A stretch of DNA of 15,644 nt. Source: Clostridiales bacterium. Lineage in GTDB: Bacteria; Bacillota; Clostridia; Peptostreptococcales; Anaerovoracaceae. The translations under genes and the position numbers were made by a program. Position 1 is the first letter of the stretch. Every line of letters begins with the position of its first letter. The notes beneath the pieces are model-generated. The model saw only the letters and a program-made list of their open reading frames with translations, was not told the origin of the DNA and did no database searches. This document shows positions 1-9,210 of the stretch, piece by piece. The stretch spans positions 1 through 15,644 of the forward strand of contig JAAYYX010000205.1 of the NCBI GenBank assembly GCA_012515135.1. Direction: 5' to 3'.

Positions 1-1853
1 GCTTCGAGGATCAAGACCGTATACTTTCTGGAAGAACCCAGAATATCTCTCATCTGGGCAAGCGTTATCGAATCATTATCTTTCATATGTTCATGGAAAA
101 GATCCATCGCCCTCTCCCATGCTTTGCTGTGCATATAATACCTGTAATTGAGTTTTACAAGTATTCCTTCAGACACCATATCTTCTGTTATCTGCTTAAA
201 ATATTTTTCGTCCTTCCTGCCCGCTGCAAAAGCCTCCATATCACGGGCTTCAAACCCCGATCCCAAACAATATTTTTCTATTTGTTCTCTTGTTTCCTTC
301 TGCTCTTTTGTATATTTTATGCTGAATCCGGAAATAGCCACTGAATTTCCCCTGTTCTCGATTTTTTTTCTTTCTGTCAAAAGTTTCAAAAGAGCTTCTG
401 AAGATTTTTCCTTATCAGTATAAAGGGCCGATGCCAGTTTTTCACGAAACTCATTTTTGTCCATCCCTTTTGCTATGGGATTATCGGAATGATATTTTTT
501 TAATATCTTGCCTGCTGCCGCCTCCATATGCAGGGCGAAATCTTCATGTATATAAGAGCCGTTTTCCAGTTTAATGATCCTGCTTTCCTTTATGAGGTCT
601 TCCACAAGATATGCCATCTCATCCTTTCCGAATCCCGCTATTGTCCTTAATTGATCCTCCGTATAGAATCTTCCGCTGTTCTCTTTTATGATCTGAAGAA
701 GTATAGCTCCATCATTCCCTTCTGCTTTTATATGCATTGCTTCCAGTGTTTTTTTATTTTTCCTTTTATGTTTTTCGGGGTAAGGATCAAGTACTGTCCC
801 TCCCCCTATACTTTCCACGGGCGAATAAAACCTAACGACGAATCTGTCTCCTCTCTTGAGTGCCAGTTCCTCATCAAAGCGCATTTGAGCCAAGCCCGTT
901 TCTCCCGGACCCAGTTCATCTTTGTCCAGCAGGACGACCTTACACAAAGCTTCTGATGATCCGTAATGAAAGTGGACCCGGTTGCCGTTTTTTATGGATC
1001 TTTTACTGCTTTTGAACATATTTATCTCTGTGTCAAGCATCATTGTATTTACCAGGGAACCGGGAGCAGCCAGCACATCACCTTTTTTTATTTTTTCTTT
1101 TTTTATTCCGGAAATATTTACAGCGGTCCTTTGTCCGGCCATTGCCTTTGATGTCTTTTGACCGTGGACCTGGAGATTCCTGACTTTTGTCCTTATGCGG
1201 GAAGGATATATCTCAAACTCATCTCCTTCACATATTGAGCCCTCCGTAAGGGTGCCCGTGGCCACTGTTCCAAAACCGTCTATGGTGAAAACTCTGTCAA
1301 CCGGGATCCTGAAGATCTCGGGAGCGGTCCTTTTTTCTTTTACTTCTTTAGCCAGCTCAAAAAGTTTTTGCCTGAGCCTGTCTATGTTTTTACCGGTTTT
1401 TGCGGAAACTTCTATTATTTCTGCTTCTGAAAGGAATGTCTCCTTTACTGTGTTTTGTATATCTTCTTTTACAGCTTCTATCCAATCTTCGTCGGCAAGA
1501 TCTGCTTTTGTTAAAGCTATAACTCCTTTTTTTATTTTCAGGGTAGTCAATATATCAAGATGCTCCTTGGTCTGGGGCATTACACCTTCATCCGCAGCGA
1601 TCACCATAAGACAAATATCTATGCCTCCTATTCCCGAAAGCATATTTCTTATGAACTTCTCGTGTCCGGGCACGTCTATTATTCCTATATTCTCTCCCTC
1701 TTCTGTTTTCATGTTTGCAAAGCCCAGCTCTATGGTTATGCCCCTTTGCTGCTCTTCTTTGAGTCTGTCCGTATCCGTGCCGGTCAGTTCCTTTATAAGG
1801 CATGTCTTGCCATGATCCACATGTCCTGCAGTACCTATAATGACATTATTCAT
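1..1853 (-). CDS. selB: SelB, selenocysteine-specific elongation factor (3' end cut by window edge)
   Basis: SelB is a cytoplasmic GTPase that carries Sec-tRNA to in-frame UGA codons by recognising a SECIS hairpin in the mRNA. I translated 617 codons by hand without meeting a stop. The GTPase motifs are clear: GHVDHGKT (residues 10-17), DVPGH (60-64), TKAD (115-118) and SAK (150-152). They are followed by EF-Tu-like beta-barrel domains, the SelB signature SPVESIGGGTVLDPYP, and a basic winged-helix C-terminal half that would bind the SECIS RNA. The visible end, ITLAQMRDILGSSRKYTVLILE, resembles the last winged helix of SelB, so only some 15-25 residues should lie beyond base 1. The ATG at 1853 overlaps the selA stop by 8 bases and is preceded by GGAGGGG inside selA, which points to translational coupling. 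Confidence 0.96.
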   Translation of the reverse strand, partial: MNNVIIGTAGHVDHGKTCLIKELTGTDTDRLKEEQQRGITIELGFANMKTEEGENIGIIDVPGHEKFIRNMLSGIGGIDICLMVIAADEGVMPQTKEHLDILTTLKIKKGVIALTKADLADEDWIEAVKEDIQNTVKETFLSEAEIIEVSAKTGKNIDRLRQKLFELAKEVKEKRTAPEIFRIPVDRVFTIDGFGTVATGTLTEGSICEGDEFEIYPSRIRTKVRNLQVHGQKTSKAMAGQRTAVNISGIKKEKIKKGDVLAAPGSLVNTMMLDTEINMFKSSKRSIKNGNRVHFHYGSSEALCKVVLLDKDELGPGETGLAQMRFDEELALKRGDRFVVRFYSPVESIGGGTVLDPYPEKHKRKNKKTLEAMHIKAEGNDGAILLQIIKENSGRFYTEDQLRTIAGFGKDEMAYLVEDLIKESRIIKLENGSYIHEDFALHMEAAAGKILKKYHSDNPIAKGMDKNEFREKLASALYTDKEKSSEALLKLLTERKKIENRGNSVAISGFSIKYTKEQKETREQIEKYCLGSGFEARDMEAFAAGRKDEKYFKQITEDMVSEGILVKLNYRYYMHSKAWERAMDLFHEHMKDNDSITLAQMRDILGSSRKYTVLILE

Positions 1854-3246
1854 CTTCCCCTCCATATATGCTTTTGAGTGTTTCGGCAATAATATCCGTT
1901 TCTTCTTCTGTTACGGTACGCATTTCTATATTAACACTTTCTTTATGTATCCTTGCTATCACAGGTATGCTGTTTGCCCTTAGACTTTTCTCTGTTTTTT
2001 CGGGGGTTATCTCATTGTGACCGATCACCACAGCAAACCCCGGAAGTATGGTCAATGGAGTTGTGCCGCCTCCTATCCTGTTTTCGGAAGGCTGCACAGA
2101 TATGTGGAATCCCTCATTTTCTTTCAAAGCTTCTTTTATCTTTTCCGCGCATTTTTTTGCTTTTTTTTCAAGTTCTTTTTCTGAATCAGTTATCATTTTT
2201 AACACGGGTATCTTTTTGACCGCATTTTCTTCATCCAGGTATTCATAAAGCACCGCCTCCATGGCTGCCGCAGTCATTTTATCTATCCGAAGGGCCCTGG
2301 CCAGAGGGTGCTCTTTCATTTTGTCTATATATTTTTTACGACCTGCAATGATGCCTGCCTGGGGTCCGCCCAGAAGTTTGTCTCCGCTGAAAAAGACCAT
2401 GTCTATGCCGGTTTTTAAAACATTTTCTACATTTGCCTCCCGGATGCCGTATTCGGAAAGATCCGCAATAAGACCGCTTCCCATATCGTAAGCCACCGGC
2501 AGTCCTGCTTTTTTGCCCAGACCAACCAGTTCTTCCAGTTCTGTTTCATCGGTAAATCCCACTATAGCATAGTTGCTCTTGTGGACCTTAAGGATCATGG
2601 CGGAATCCCGGGTCAAAGCTTTTTTGTAGTCATCTATTTTGGTTTTATTGGTGGTGCCCACTTCAACGAGCCGGGCTCTGCTTATGTCCATTATATCCGG
2701 GATCCTGAAAGATCCGCCTATTTCAACAAGTTCTCCCCTTGATACTATGGTTTCTTTTTCTCCGCTTATGGCCGCCAGGCAAAGCAATGTTGCGGCGGCA
2801 TTGTTGTTCACTGCCATGGCGGCTTCAGCTCCGGTTATTCTCTTGATAAGGGGCTCAATATGATCGTGTCTTGATCCTCTTGTGCCTTTTTTCAGATTAT
2901 ACTCAAGAGAAGAATATCCTGTGGAGACAAATGAAGCATTGCGGCAGGCGTCTTCAGGCAGTACAGAGCGCCCCAGGTTTGTATGTATTATCACTCCTGT
3001 GGCATTTATTACTCTTCTGAGACTTTTTGTGCCGGTTTTTTTCACCAGCTTTTCAACTCTTTCAAAAATGCTTTCTGCGTCTGTTTCTTTTCCTGCCAGC
3101 ATATCTTTGCGCATTTCATCTACAGATTTTCTTACTGCATCAACAACGACTTCTCTGGGGACATCTTCAAAAACTGCAACCAGGCGCTGATCATTCAGCA
3201 CCTGGTCTATTTTTGGAAGTTTACGCAAAACTTCATTATTATCCAT
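1846..3246 (-). CDS. selA: SelA, L-seryl-tRNA(Sec) selenium transferase
   Basis: SelA is a PLP enzyme that converts Ser-tRNA(Sec) to Sec-tRNA(Sec) using selenophosphate. The predicted 466-residue protein is of normal bacterial SelA length. It has the N-terminal tRNA-binding region, the motif INATGVIIHTNLGRS, and the PLP-lysine motif SGDKLLGGPQAG with Lys at about residue 290. I chose the ATG at 3246 (MDNNEVLRKLPKID) over the in-frame ATG at 3267. The later start has GGGTGA five bases upstream and matches where SelA proteins begin. The earlier one starts 7 bases after the tRNA CCA end, with no ribosome binding site outside the tRNA. The gene lies just downstream of tRNA-Sec and overlaps selB by 8 bases, so tRNA, selA and selB probably form one transcription unit. 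Confidence 0.96.
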   Translation of the reverse strand: MDNNEVLRKLPKIDQVLNDQRLVAVFEDVPREVVVDAVRKSVDEMRKDMLAGKETDAESIFERVEKLVKKTGTKSLRRVINATGVIIHTNLGRSVLPEDACRNASFVSTGYSSLEYNLKKGTRGSRHDHIEPLIKRITGAEAAMAVNNNAAATLLCLAAISGEKETIVSRGELVEIGGSFRIPDIMDISRARLVEVGTTNKTKIDDYKKALTRDSAMILKVHKSNYAIVGFTDETELEELVGLGKKAGLPVAYDMGSGLIADLSEYGIREANVENVLKTGIDMVFFSGDKLLGGPQAGIIAGRKKYIDKMKEHPLARALRIDKMTAAAMEAVLYEYLDEENAVKKIPVLKMITDSEKELEKKAKKCAEKIKEALKENEGFHISVQPSENRIGGGTTPLTILPGFAVVIGHNEITPEKTEKSLRANSIPVIARIHKESVNIEMRTVTEEETDIIAETLKSIYGGEDE

Positions 3247-3251
3247 TTTAT

Positions 3252-3257
3252 TCACCC
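3252..3257 (-). promoter_or_regulatory. Ribosome binding site that decides the selA start
   Basis: GGGTGA lies five bases before the ATG at 3246. Its GGTGA is complementary to the UCACC of the 16S rRNA 3' end. It supports the shorter SelA and sits between the tRNA-Sec 3' end and selA. Confidence 0.6.
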
Positions 3258-3273
3258 GGCCTTTCATGATAAA

Positions 3274-3370
3274 TGGCGGGGATATGTGGGAATCGAACCC
3301 ACCCGGGAAGCTTTTAACTCCCCAAACCGGTTTTGAAGACCGTCAGGCACACCAGCACCCATCTATCCCC
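3274..3370 (-). tRNA. selC: tRNA-Sec (anticodon UCA)
   Basis: A 97-base tRNA with every hallmark of bacterial tRNA-Sec. The acceptor arm GGGGATA pairs with TATCCCC, followed by discriminator G and an encoded CCA. The D arm is six pairs (GGGTGC/GTGCCT) around a four-base loop. The anticodon loop is CTTCAAA, giving anticodon UCA that reads UGA. There is a long variable arm (GGGGAG/CTTCCC) and a T arm GTGGG-TTCGATT-CCCAC. The eighth acceptor pair, usual in bacterial tRNA-Sec, is G opposite A here, and the upper anticodon stem has an A opposite G. It lies between the fdh terminator and selA, and serves the UGA codon in the neighbouring formate dehydrogenase gene. Confidence 0.97.
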
Positions 3371-3391
3371 CTATCTAAAACCGCAAGGAAC

Positions 3392-3420
3392 ATTATTATG
3401 GTATCATAATGAGATCAAAA
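3392..3420 (-). promoter_or_regulatory. Candidate promoter for tRNA-Sec/selA/selB
   Basis: A TTTTGA hexamer (3415-3420), a 17-base spacer and AATAAT (3392-3397) read toward the tRNA, which begins about 20 bases further on. The -10 is good and the -35 is weak. The spacer contains a perfect dyad, ATTATG-GTAT-CATAAT (3395-3410 on the plus strand). It is the only space for a promoter between the fdh terminator and the tRNA, though read-through from fdh is also possible. Confidence 0.35.
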
Positions 3421-3450
3421 AAACAATAACGGGACGGCTTTGCCGTCCCG
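3417..3450 (-). terminator. Rho-independent terminator of the formate dehydrogenase operon
   Basis: A nine-pair GC-rich stem, CGGGACGGC with GCCGTCCCG and an AAA loop, is followed on the minus strand by TTATTG and seven Ts. It begins 22 bases after the fdh alpha-subunit stop. Confidence 0.92.
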
Positions 3451-3471
3451 CATTTTTGAGTATTACTTTTG

Positions 3472-6400
3472 TTATTTCACTATCTTCACTGCGCAAACCT
3501 TGTACTCGGGGATCTTTGCCGTTGGATCTATTGCTGAATTGGTCAAAAGGTTTGCCGGGCCGTCTGCAAAATGGAAAGGCATAAACAGAACGCCCTCCTT
3601 TACATCCGGGGTAACTCTTGCATCAATGGATACCTGTCCTCGCCTTGATGCCACAGTGACCTTTTCTCCGTCTTTGATGTTATATTTTGCTGCATCCTGC
3701 GGATTTATTTCAACGAAGGACTTGCCTGCTATCCTGTTGAGTCCATCACTCTTTCCTGTCATTGTTCTTGTATGGTAATGGAAAAGTATCCTGCCGGTGG
3801 TGAATGTAAAGTTGTACTCGGAATCCGTTTGTTCAGCCGGTTCTTTGTATTCTGCAGGCTTGAACAGGGCATGCTCTCCTCTGGTGAATTTCGCCGTGTG
3901 CAGTACAGGGGTCCCCGGATGTTCTTCATCCGGACACGGCCACTGCAATGATCCCAGTTTTTCCATCCTGTCGTAGGTTATCCCTGCATATGAAGGCGTA
4001 ACTTTTCTCATCTCGTTGAAAATATCTTCGGCAGAATCATACTCTGCGGGAACTCCCAGTCTCTGAAGCAGTCCGGCAAGTATCTCCCAGTCAGGTAAAA
4101 CGCCTTGGGGAGCATCCACGGCTTTTCTTATTTTCTGAACTCTTCTTTCGGTATTTGAGAAAGTGCCGTCTTTTTCTGCGTAGCAGGCTGCCGGAAGAAC
4201 AACATCCGCCAGTTCAGCTGTTTCTGTCATGAATATGTCCTGTACCACAAGGAACTCACAATGTTCAAGGGCGTGGTCCACATGGTTTATATCCGGGTCG
4301 GATATCATGGGGTTCTCTCCCATTATATAAAGACATCTGATATCGTCTTCGCATATGGCATTCATTATTTCAGTTATTGTCCTGCCCGGAGCATTGGAAA
4401 GTTCAACGCCCCAGAATTCACTGAATTTTTTCAGTGCATCCGGATTTGCGACTTTCTGATATGCTGTCAGATCTCCCGGCAGGCATCCCATGTCACAAGC
4501 TCCCTGAACGTTGTTCTGCCCTCTTAGGGGATTTACTCCGCATCCGTATTTGCCTATTTTCCCGCATACCAGTGCCAGATTGCATATATTCATTACACCC
4601 GCTGTGCCTGTGGCGAACTGAGTCACTCCCATTGCATAGTAAATGGGTGATTTTTCGGCTTTTGCGTATATCCTGGCTGCCTTTACTATATCATCTGCAG
4701 AAACTCCGCATATTTCTGCCACCCTTTCAGGTGTATAATCTTTGACCGTTTCCTTAAGCTCCTCAAATCCTTCGGTCCTCTTGCTTATATATTCCCGGTC
4801 ATACAGCTTTTCTTTTATGATCACATTTATGAGACCATTTATAACTGCTATATTTGTTCCCGGTTTGATCTGCAAAAATACATCTGCTTCTTTTGCAAGA
4901 GGTATTTTCCTGGGATCTATTACTACAAGCTTTGCTCCTTCCCTTATGGCCTGTCCTATTCTGGCTCCCAGAACGGGATGGCCTACCGTTGTGTTGGATC
5001 CAGTGATCAGGATCGCATCGGCATCCATAACTTCCGGAATGGAATTTGTCATGGCGCCTGAACCAAGTGCTGCCGCAAGACCTGCGACTGTAGAGCTGTG
5101 TCACAACCGGGCGCAGTGGTCCACATTGTTGGTCCCTATCCCTGCGCGGAAAAGTTTCTGGAACAAATAATTTTCTTCATTTGTTACTCTTGCACTGGAA
5201 AAACCTGCGATAGCATCCGGTCCCGATTCTTCCCTTATCTTTACAATATTCTCTGCAATATGATCAAGAGCCTCATCCCAGCTTACCGGAGTCAACTTGC
5301 CTCTTTTTCTTATATATGGTGTCTTTAACCTGTCTTCATGACCTATGAAATCATATGCGAACTTGCCCTTTACACAAAGTATACCTTCATTGGAAGGTCC
5401 AAAAGCAGGCTGCACACCTACGACTTCATTCCCTCTGACTTTTAAGTCTATCTGACATCCCACACCGCAGTATGGACATGTTGTCCTTACAAGTTCCACT
5501 TCCAGCGGTATGGGTTTTCTCTGGGTCACTCTTGCCTGCAATGCACCTGTGGGACATATGCTGACACAGTTGCCGCAGGAAACACAGCCGGATTCTTCAA
5601 GGGGTCTTTCGAGGGCGGGTTTTACCACCGTATCAAATCCCCTGTTCACAAAGGCCAAAGCCCCTATTCCCATTACTTCATTACACATCCTCACACAGAG
5701 TCCGCAATGTATACACTTGTTGGGATCTCTTAGAACATAGGGATGATCATCGTTATAGTCTTCTCCTTTGTAGTCGGGATCATTGAAATCATAGATGTTT
5801 TTCTTTCCTGCCATTCTGGCATGTCCGCTGGCACCGAAAAGATTTGTATACTCTATAAGTCTGCAGGTGAAATAATTGCCGCATCCGCATTCCAGACAAC
5901 GCTTTGCTTCTTCTATTGCTTCCTCTTCATCATATCCGTATACTACTTCCTTGAAGTTGCCTTTACGTTTGTTCGCTTCCATCTGGCCCATTCTCTTACG
6001 GAATTTTCTTTCTCTGTCTTCGAAGGCCTCTTCATCAAGGTCGTCGCGTATATCCACATAGGGCATCTGATGTTTGATTTTTTGCCCTTGCAGATATGCA
6101 TCTATTACTTCCGCCGCCTTATTGGCATCTGCCATGGCTTCTACTGCTATGGAAATCTTATCATTGCCGCAGTCTCCGCCTGCGAACACGCCCTCTTCAC
6201 TTGTCATGTAGGTGTCAGGGTCGTATGCTATCCCTTTTCTTCTTGTAAGTTCGATATTCTTTATTCCCTCTGAATTCACCGCCTGACCTATTGCCAGAAG
6301 CACATAATCCACATCCAGGGTCTCTGTTTTCCCTTCTACAGCTACAGGTTTTCTTCTCCCTGATTCATCAGGCTCACCCAGTTCCATTACCTGAAGATGT

Positions 6401-7599
6401 ATCTGTTTTACCTTCCCGTCTTCTCCGGGAATGATTTCTATGGGATTTGTAAGGTTCTTGAAGATAACGCCTTCTTCTTCGCCTTCCAATATTTCTATTT
6501 CATCAGCCGGCATTTCCGCCTTTGTTCTTCTGTAAATATTATATGCGTTTTTTGCGCCCAGCCTTACGGCGGTCCTGCAGCAGTCCATGGCTGTATTCCC
6601 TCCGCCTACTATGGCCACATTCTTGCCCTTCAGGTCCGGCGGTGTCTTGTTTATGACCGACTGAAGAAAATCGATACCTCCTATAACCCCTTCTGTATCT
6701 TCTCCCTTACAACCTGTACCTGTGGATACCCATGCTCCTATGGCCACCAGGACAGCATCATATTTCTTTTTCAGTTCTTCAAAGGTTATATCTCTTCCTA
6801 TCCTTGTATTTACTTTGATCTCTACGCCGGTTTTTTCTATAAGTTTTACTTCCTGGTCAAGCACTTCTTCCTTTGGCAGTCTGTACTGGGGTATACCGTA
6901 TCTGAGCATCCCGCCGCAATAGGGCATTTGTTCATATACCGTTACGGCATGCCCCTTCTGCCTAAGAAAATATGCGGCCGAAAGTCCCATGGGGCCTCCG
7001 CCTATTACTGCGACTTTTTTGCCTGTGTCAGGTTCGCAATCAGGTATGAAAGGATTACCGCTTTCTGCATCCACATCTGCGGCAAAACGCTTGAGCCATG
7101 CAATGGATATGGGTTCTTCCACAAGACCCCTTCGGCAGTCTGTTTCACAGGGGTGAGGACATACTCTGCCGATGGCACCGGGAAGAGGTATCTTTTCTTT
7201 TATGAGTTTTATGGCTTCCTCAAACTGTCCGTTGGCTATAAGTCCAACGTATCCCTGACAATCCGTTCCTGCCGGACAATTGAGAGTGCATGGCCCTTTG
7301 CAGTCTCCGTGATGATCAGACATCAAAAGTTCCATATTTGTTTTTCTGGATTCTTTGATCCTGTCCGTATTTGTTCTGACGGCCATATCAGGCTCTATTT
7401 CAGTACTGCATGATTTTAGAAGCTTTGGATCTCCCGCCACCTCAACAACACATATACCGCAGGCTCCATATGCTTCCACTCTCTGATCGTAACAAAGAGA
7501 GGGAATGAAAATATCATTCTCTTTTGCGACCTCCAATATGGTCTGCCCGGGGCTTCCGAAACATTCCTTTCCGTCGATCAAAACTCTGATTTTATCCAT
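3472..7599 (-). CDS. fdhF: Selenocysteine-containing formate dehydrogenase alpha subunit fused to NuoG-like and GltD/NfnB-like domains
   Basis: Catalytic subunit for reversible formate/CO2 conversion, predicted cytoplasmic (no signal peptide seen). Read through the in-frame TGA at 5101-5103, the product is 1375 residues with Sec833 in the context DHCARL-U-HSS. Domains in order: plant-type [2Fe-2S] (Cys36, 47, 50, 64); NuoG/GltD-type cysteines (Cys100-114, 147-155); FAD site VIGGGPMG (~198-205); NAD(P) site VGGGNTAMD (~331-339); an extra cysteine cluster (568, 571, 573, 579); two [4Fe-4S] ferredoxin motifs (629-639, 672-682); molybdopterin-oxidoreductase [4Fe-4S] (708, 711, 715, 742); Sec833-His834; RGQNNVQG with Arg1026; and a C-terminal molybdopterin dinucleotide domain (~1262-1370). 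The ribosome binding site AAAGGAG precedes the ATG. It is the last gene of the nuoE-nuoF-fdh operon, 15 bases after nuoF. Mo versus W cannot be told. Confidence 0.95.
5069..5103 (-). promoter_or_regulatory. Selenocysteine UGA codon with bacterial SECIS hairpin
   Basis: After the UGA (5103-5101) and 12 bases comes a six-pair stem GUCGCA/UGCGGC (5088-5083 with 5077-5072) closing the loop GGUCU (5082-5078). The GGUCU lies 18 bases after UGA, the same distance and the same bases as I recall for the E. coli fdhF SECIS. An AGC/GCU pairing can extend the lower stem. SelB would bind the apical loop. Confidence 0.88.
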
Positions 7600-7614
7600 T
7601 TTAGAAATTCTCCT

Positions 7615-9210
7615 TTACTGCTGCGCAGTTTCAAACTTGCAGACTCCCGCCGTACATTTGCGATCTACAATATGATCTTTATACTCATTTCTGAAATACC
7701 TGATCGTTGTTATAACAGGGTTTGGCGCCGTCTGGCCCAGACCGCACATTGAACCGTCCTGAACCTTTTCAGCCAGCTCGTTGAGCATTTCTATATCACC
7801 GTCTTTGCTTGTGCCTGTTGTTATCCTCTCAAGTATTTCAAGCATACGCCTTGTCCCTATGCGACAGTAGTTGCATTTTCCGCAGGACTCCTTTGCTGTA
7901 AAATCAAGAAAATATCTGGCCATGTCCACCATGCATGTTGTTTCATCCATGACGATTATGCCGCCGGAACCGATTATGGCTCCCGTTGCCGTTATGCTTT
8001 CATAATCAACGGGTGTGTGCAGCAGTTCTTCAGGTATGCATCCTCCTGAAGGTCCTCCCACCTGGGCAGCCTTGAATCTGCCTCCGTCTCTTATCCCTCC
8101 GGCTATATCAAATATTATTTCTTTTAATGTGGTCCCCATGGGGACCTCCACCAGTCCCCCTCTTTTGGCCTTTCCCGCCAGGGCAAAAACCTTGGTGCCT
8201 TTGCTCTTTTCGGTTCCCATACTGGCCAGTGAAGCTCCTCCGTTTTCTATGATATAAGGAACATTGGCGAGTGTCTCGATATTATTGACATTAGTCGGTT
8301 TTTTCCAGTAGCCTCTTTTTGAAGGATAGGGGGGGCGTATTTTTGGAAGTCCCTGCTGACCTTCAAGGGATGCGATAAGGGCAGTCTCTTCTCCGCATAT
8401 AAATGCTCCTGCTCCTATCCTCAGAGTTATATCAAAACTGAAATCACTGCCGAAAATATTTTTGCCCAGAAATCCTTTTTCCTCGGCCTGCTTTAGGGCT
8501 TTTTCAAGTCTTTCCACAGCCAGGGGATATTCGGCTCTCACGTACATTATTCCAGAGGATGCCCCAACGGCATAAGCGCATATTATCATGCCCTCAATTA
8601 TATTATGAGGATCTCCCTCCAGTAGGGCTCTGTCAATAAATGCACCGGGATCTCCCTCATCACCGTTGCATATTACGTATTTCACATCACTTTCTTGTTC
8701 TCTGGTGTCTTTCCATTTTTTCCATACGGGGAATCCTGCCCCGCCTCTTCCTCTAAGACCCGAAGCTTCCATCTCGTCGATGATATTTTCGGGTTGCATT
8801 TCTTTGACCGCTTTTTCTGCTGACTTGTATCCGCCTCTTTTTATGTAGTCGTCAATACTCTCCGGGTTTATCTGCCCGCAATTCCTCATAACGACTCTTT
8901 TTTGAAGATTTAAATATTTTTCGCTTTCTTTATTTATAAGGTATGCCTCTGCTGTTTTACCTCCGATAAGATGTGTTCCTACTATTTCACCTACTTTTTC
9001 GGGAAATACATTGACATATCTGCCTTCCAGTTCATCTTCATCTGAATATATATCCACTATGGGCTCAAGAAAGCATGCTCCTATGCAGCCTGTTTTTTCA
9101 ATGGTAACATTCCGGATGTTCATTTCTTTTATGTATCTTTCGAACTCTCCGGCCGTTTGCTGGGCGCCGGAAGCTATACCGCAGCTGCCTTGTCCTATAA
9201 CGACTTTCAT
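7615..9210 (-). CDS. nuoF: NuoF/HydB-like NADH-binding flavoprotein subunit of the formate dehydrogenase
   Basis: Diaphorase subunit expected to pass electrons between NAD(H), through FMN, and the iron-sulfur chain of the formate dehydrogenase. The 531-residue protein begins with a thioredoxin-like domain keeping three cysteines (10, 42, 46). It then has the NADH/FMN motifs GLRGRGGAGFP (151-161), GDEGDPGAF (183-191) and CGEETALI (272-279), and the NuoF-type [4Fe-4S] motif CGKCNYC (443-449) with Cys489. It stops right after the KCTAGVCKFETAQQ tail, so it lacks the C-terminal 2x[4Fe-4S] ferredoxin domain present in the other NuoF of this window. The start is fixed by AGGAGGT six bases upstream. 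It overlaps the nuoE stop by four bases (ATGA), and the fdh ribosome binding site directly follows its stop. Confidence 0.94.
   Translation of the reverse strand: MKVVIGQGSCGIASGAQQTAGEFERYIKEMNIRNVTIEKTGCIGACFLEPIVDIYSDEDELEGRYVNVFPEKVGEIVGTHLIGGKTAEAYLINKESEKYLNLQKRVVMRNCGQINPESIDDYIKRGGYKSAEKAVKEMQPENIIDEMEASGLRGRGGAGFPVWKKWKDTREQESDVKYVICNGDEGDPGAFIDRALLEGDPHNIIEGMIICAYAVGASSGIMYVRAEYPLAVERLEKALKQAEEKGFLGKNIFGSDFSFDITLRIGAGAFICGEETALIASLEGQQGLPKIRPPYPSKRGYWKKPTNVNNIETLANVPYIIENGGASLASMGTEKSKGTKVFALAGKAKRGGLVEVPMGTTLKEIIFDIAGGIRDGGRFKAAQVGGPSGGCIPEELLHTPVDYESITATGAIIGSGGIIVMDETTCMVDMARYFLDFTAKESCGKCNYCRIGTRRMLEILERITTGTSKDGDIEMLNELAEKVQDGSMCGLGQTAPNPVITTIRYFRNEYKDHIVDRKCTAGVCKFETAQQ

Noticed and set aside
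3247..3267. The longer SelA start (MKGRVNK)
   Set aside because: It begins 7 bases after the tRNA end with no usable ribosome binding site, and the added residues do not look like SelA.
3472..5052. A separate 526-residue formate dehydrogenase gene starting MTNSIPEV
   Set aside because: The start is internal: the frame continues upstream through conserved sequence to the UGA at 5101-5103, the ATG has no ribosome binding site, and the protein would lack its active-site residue and clusters.
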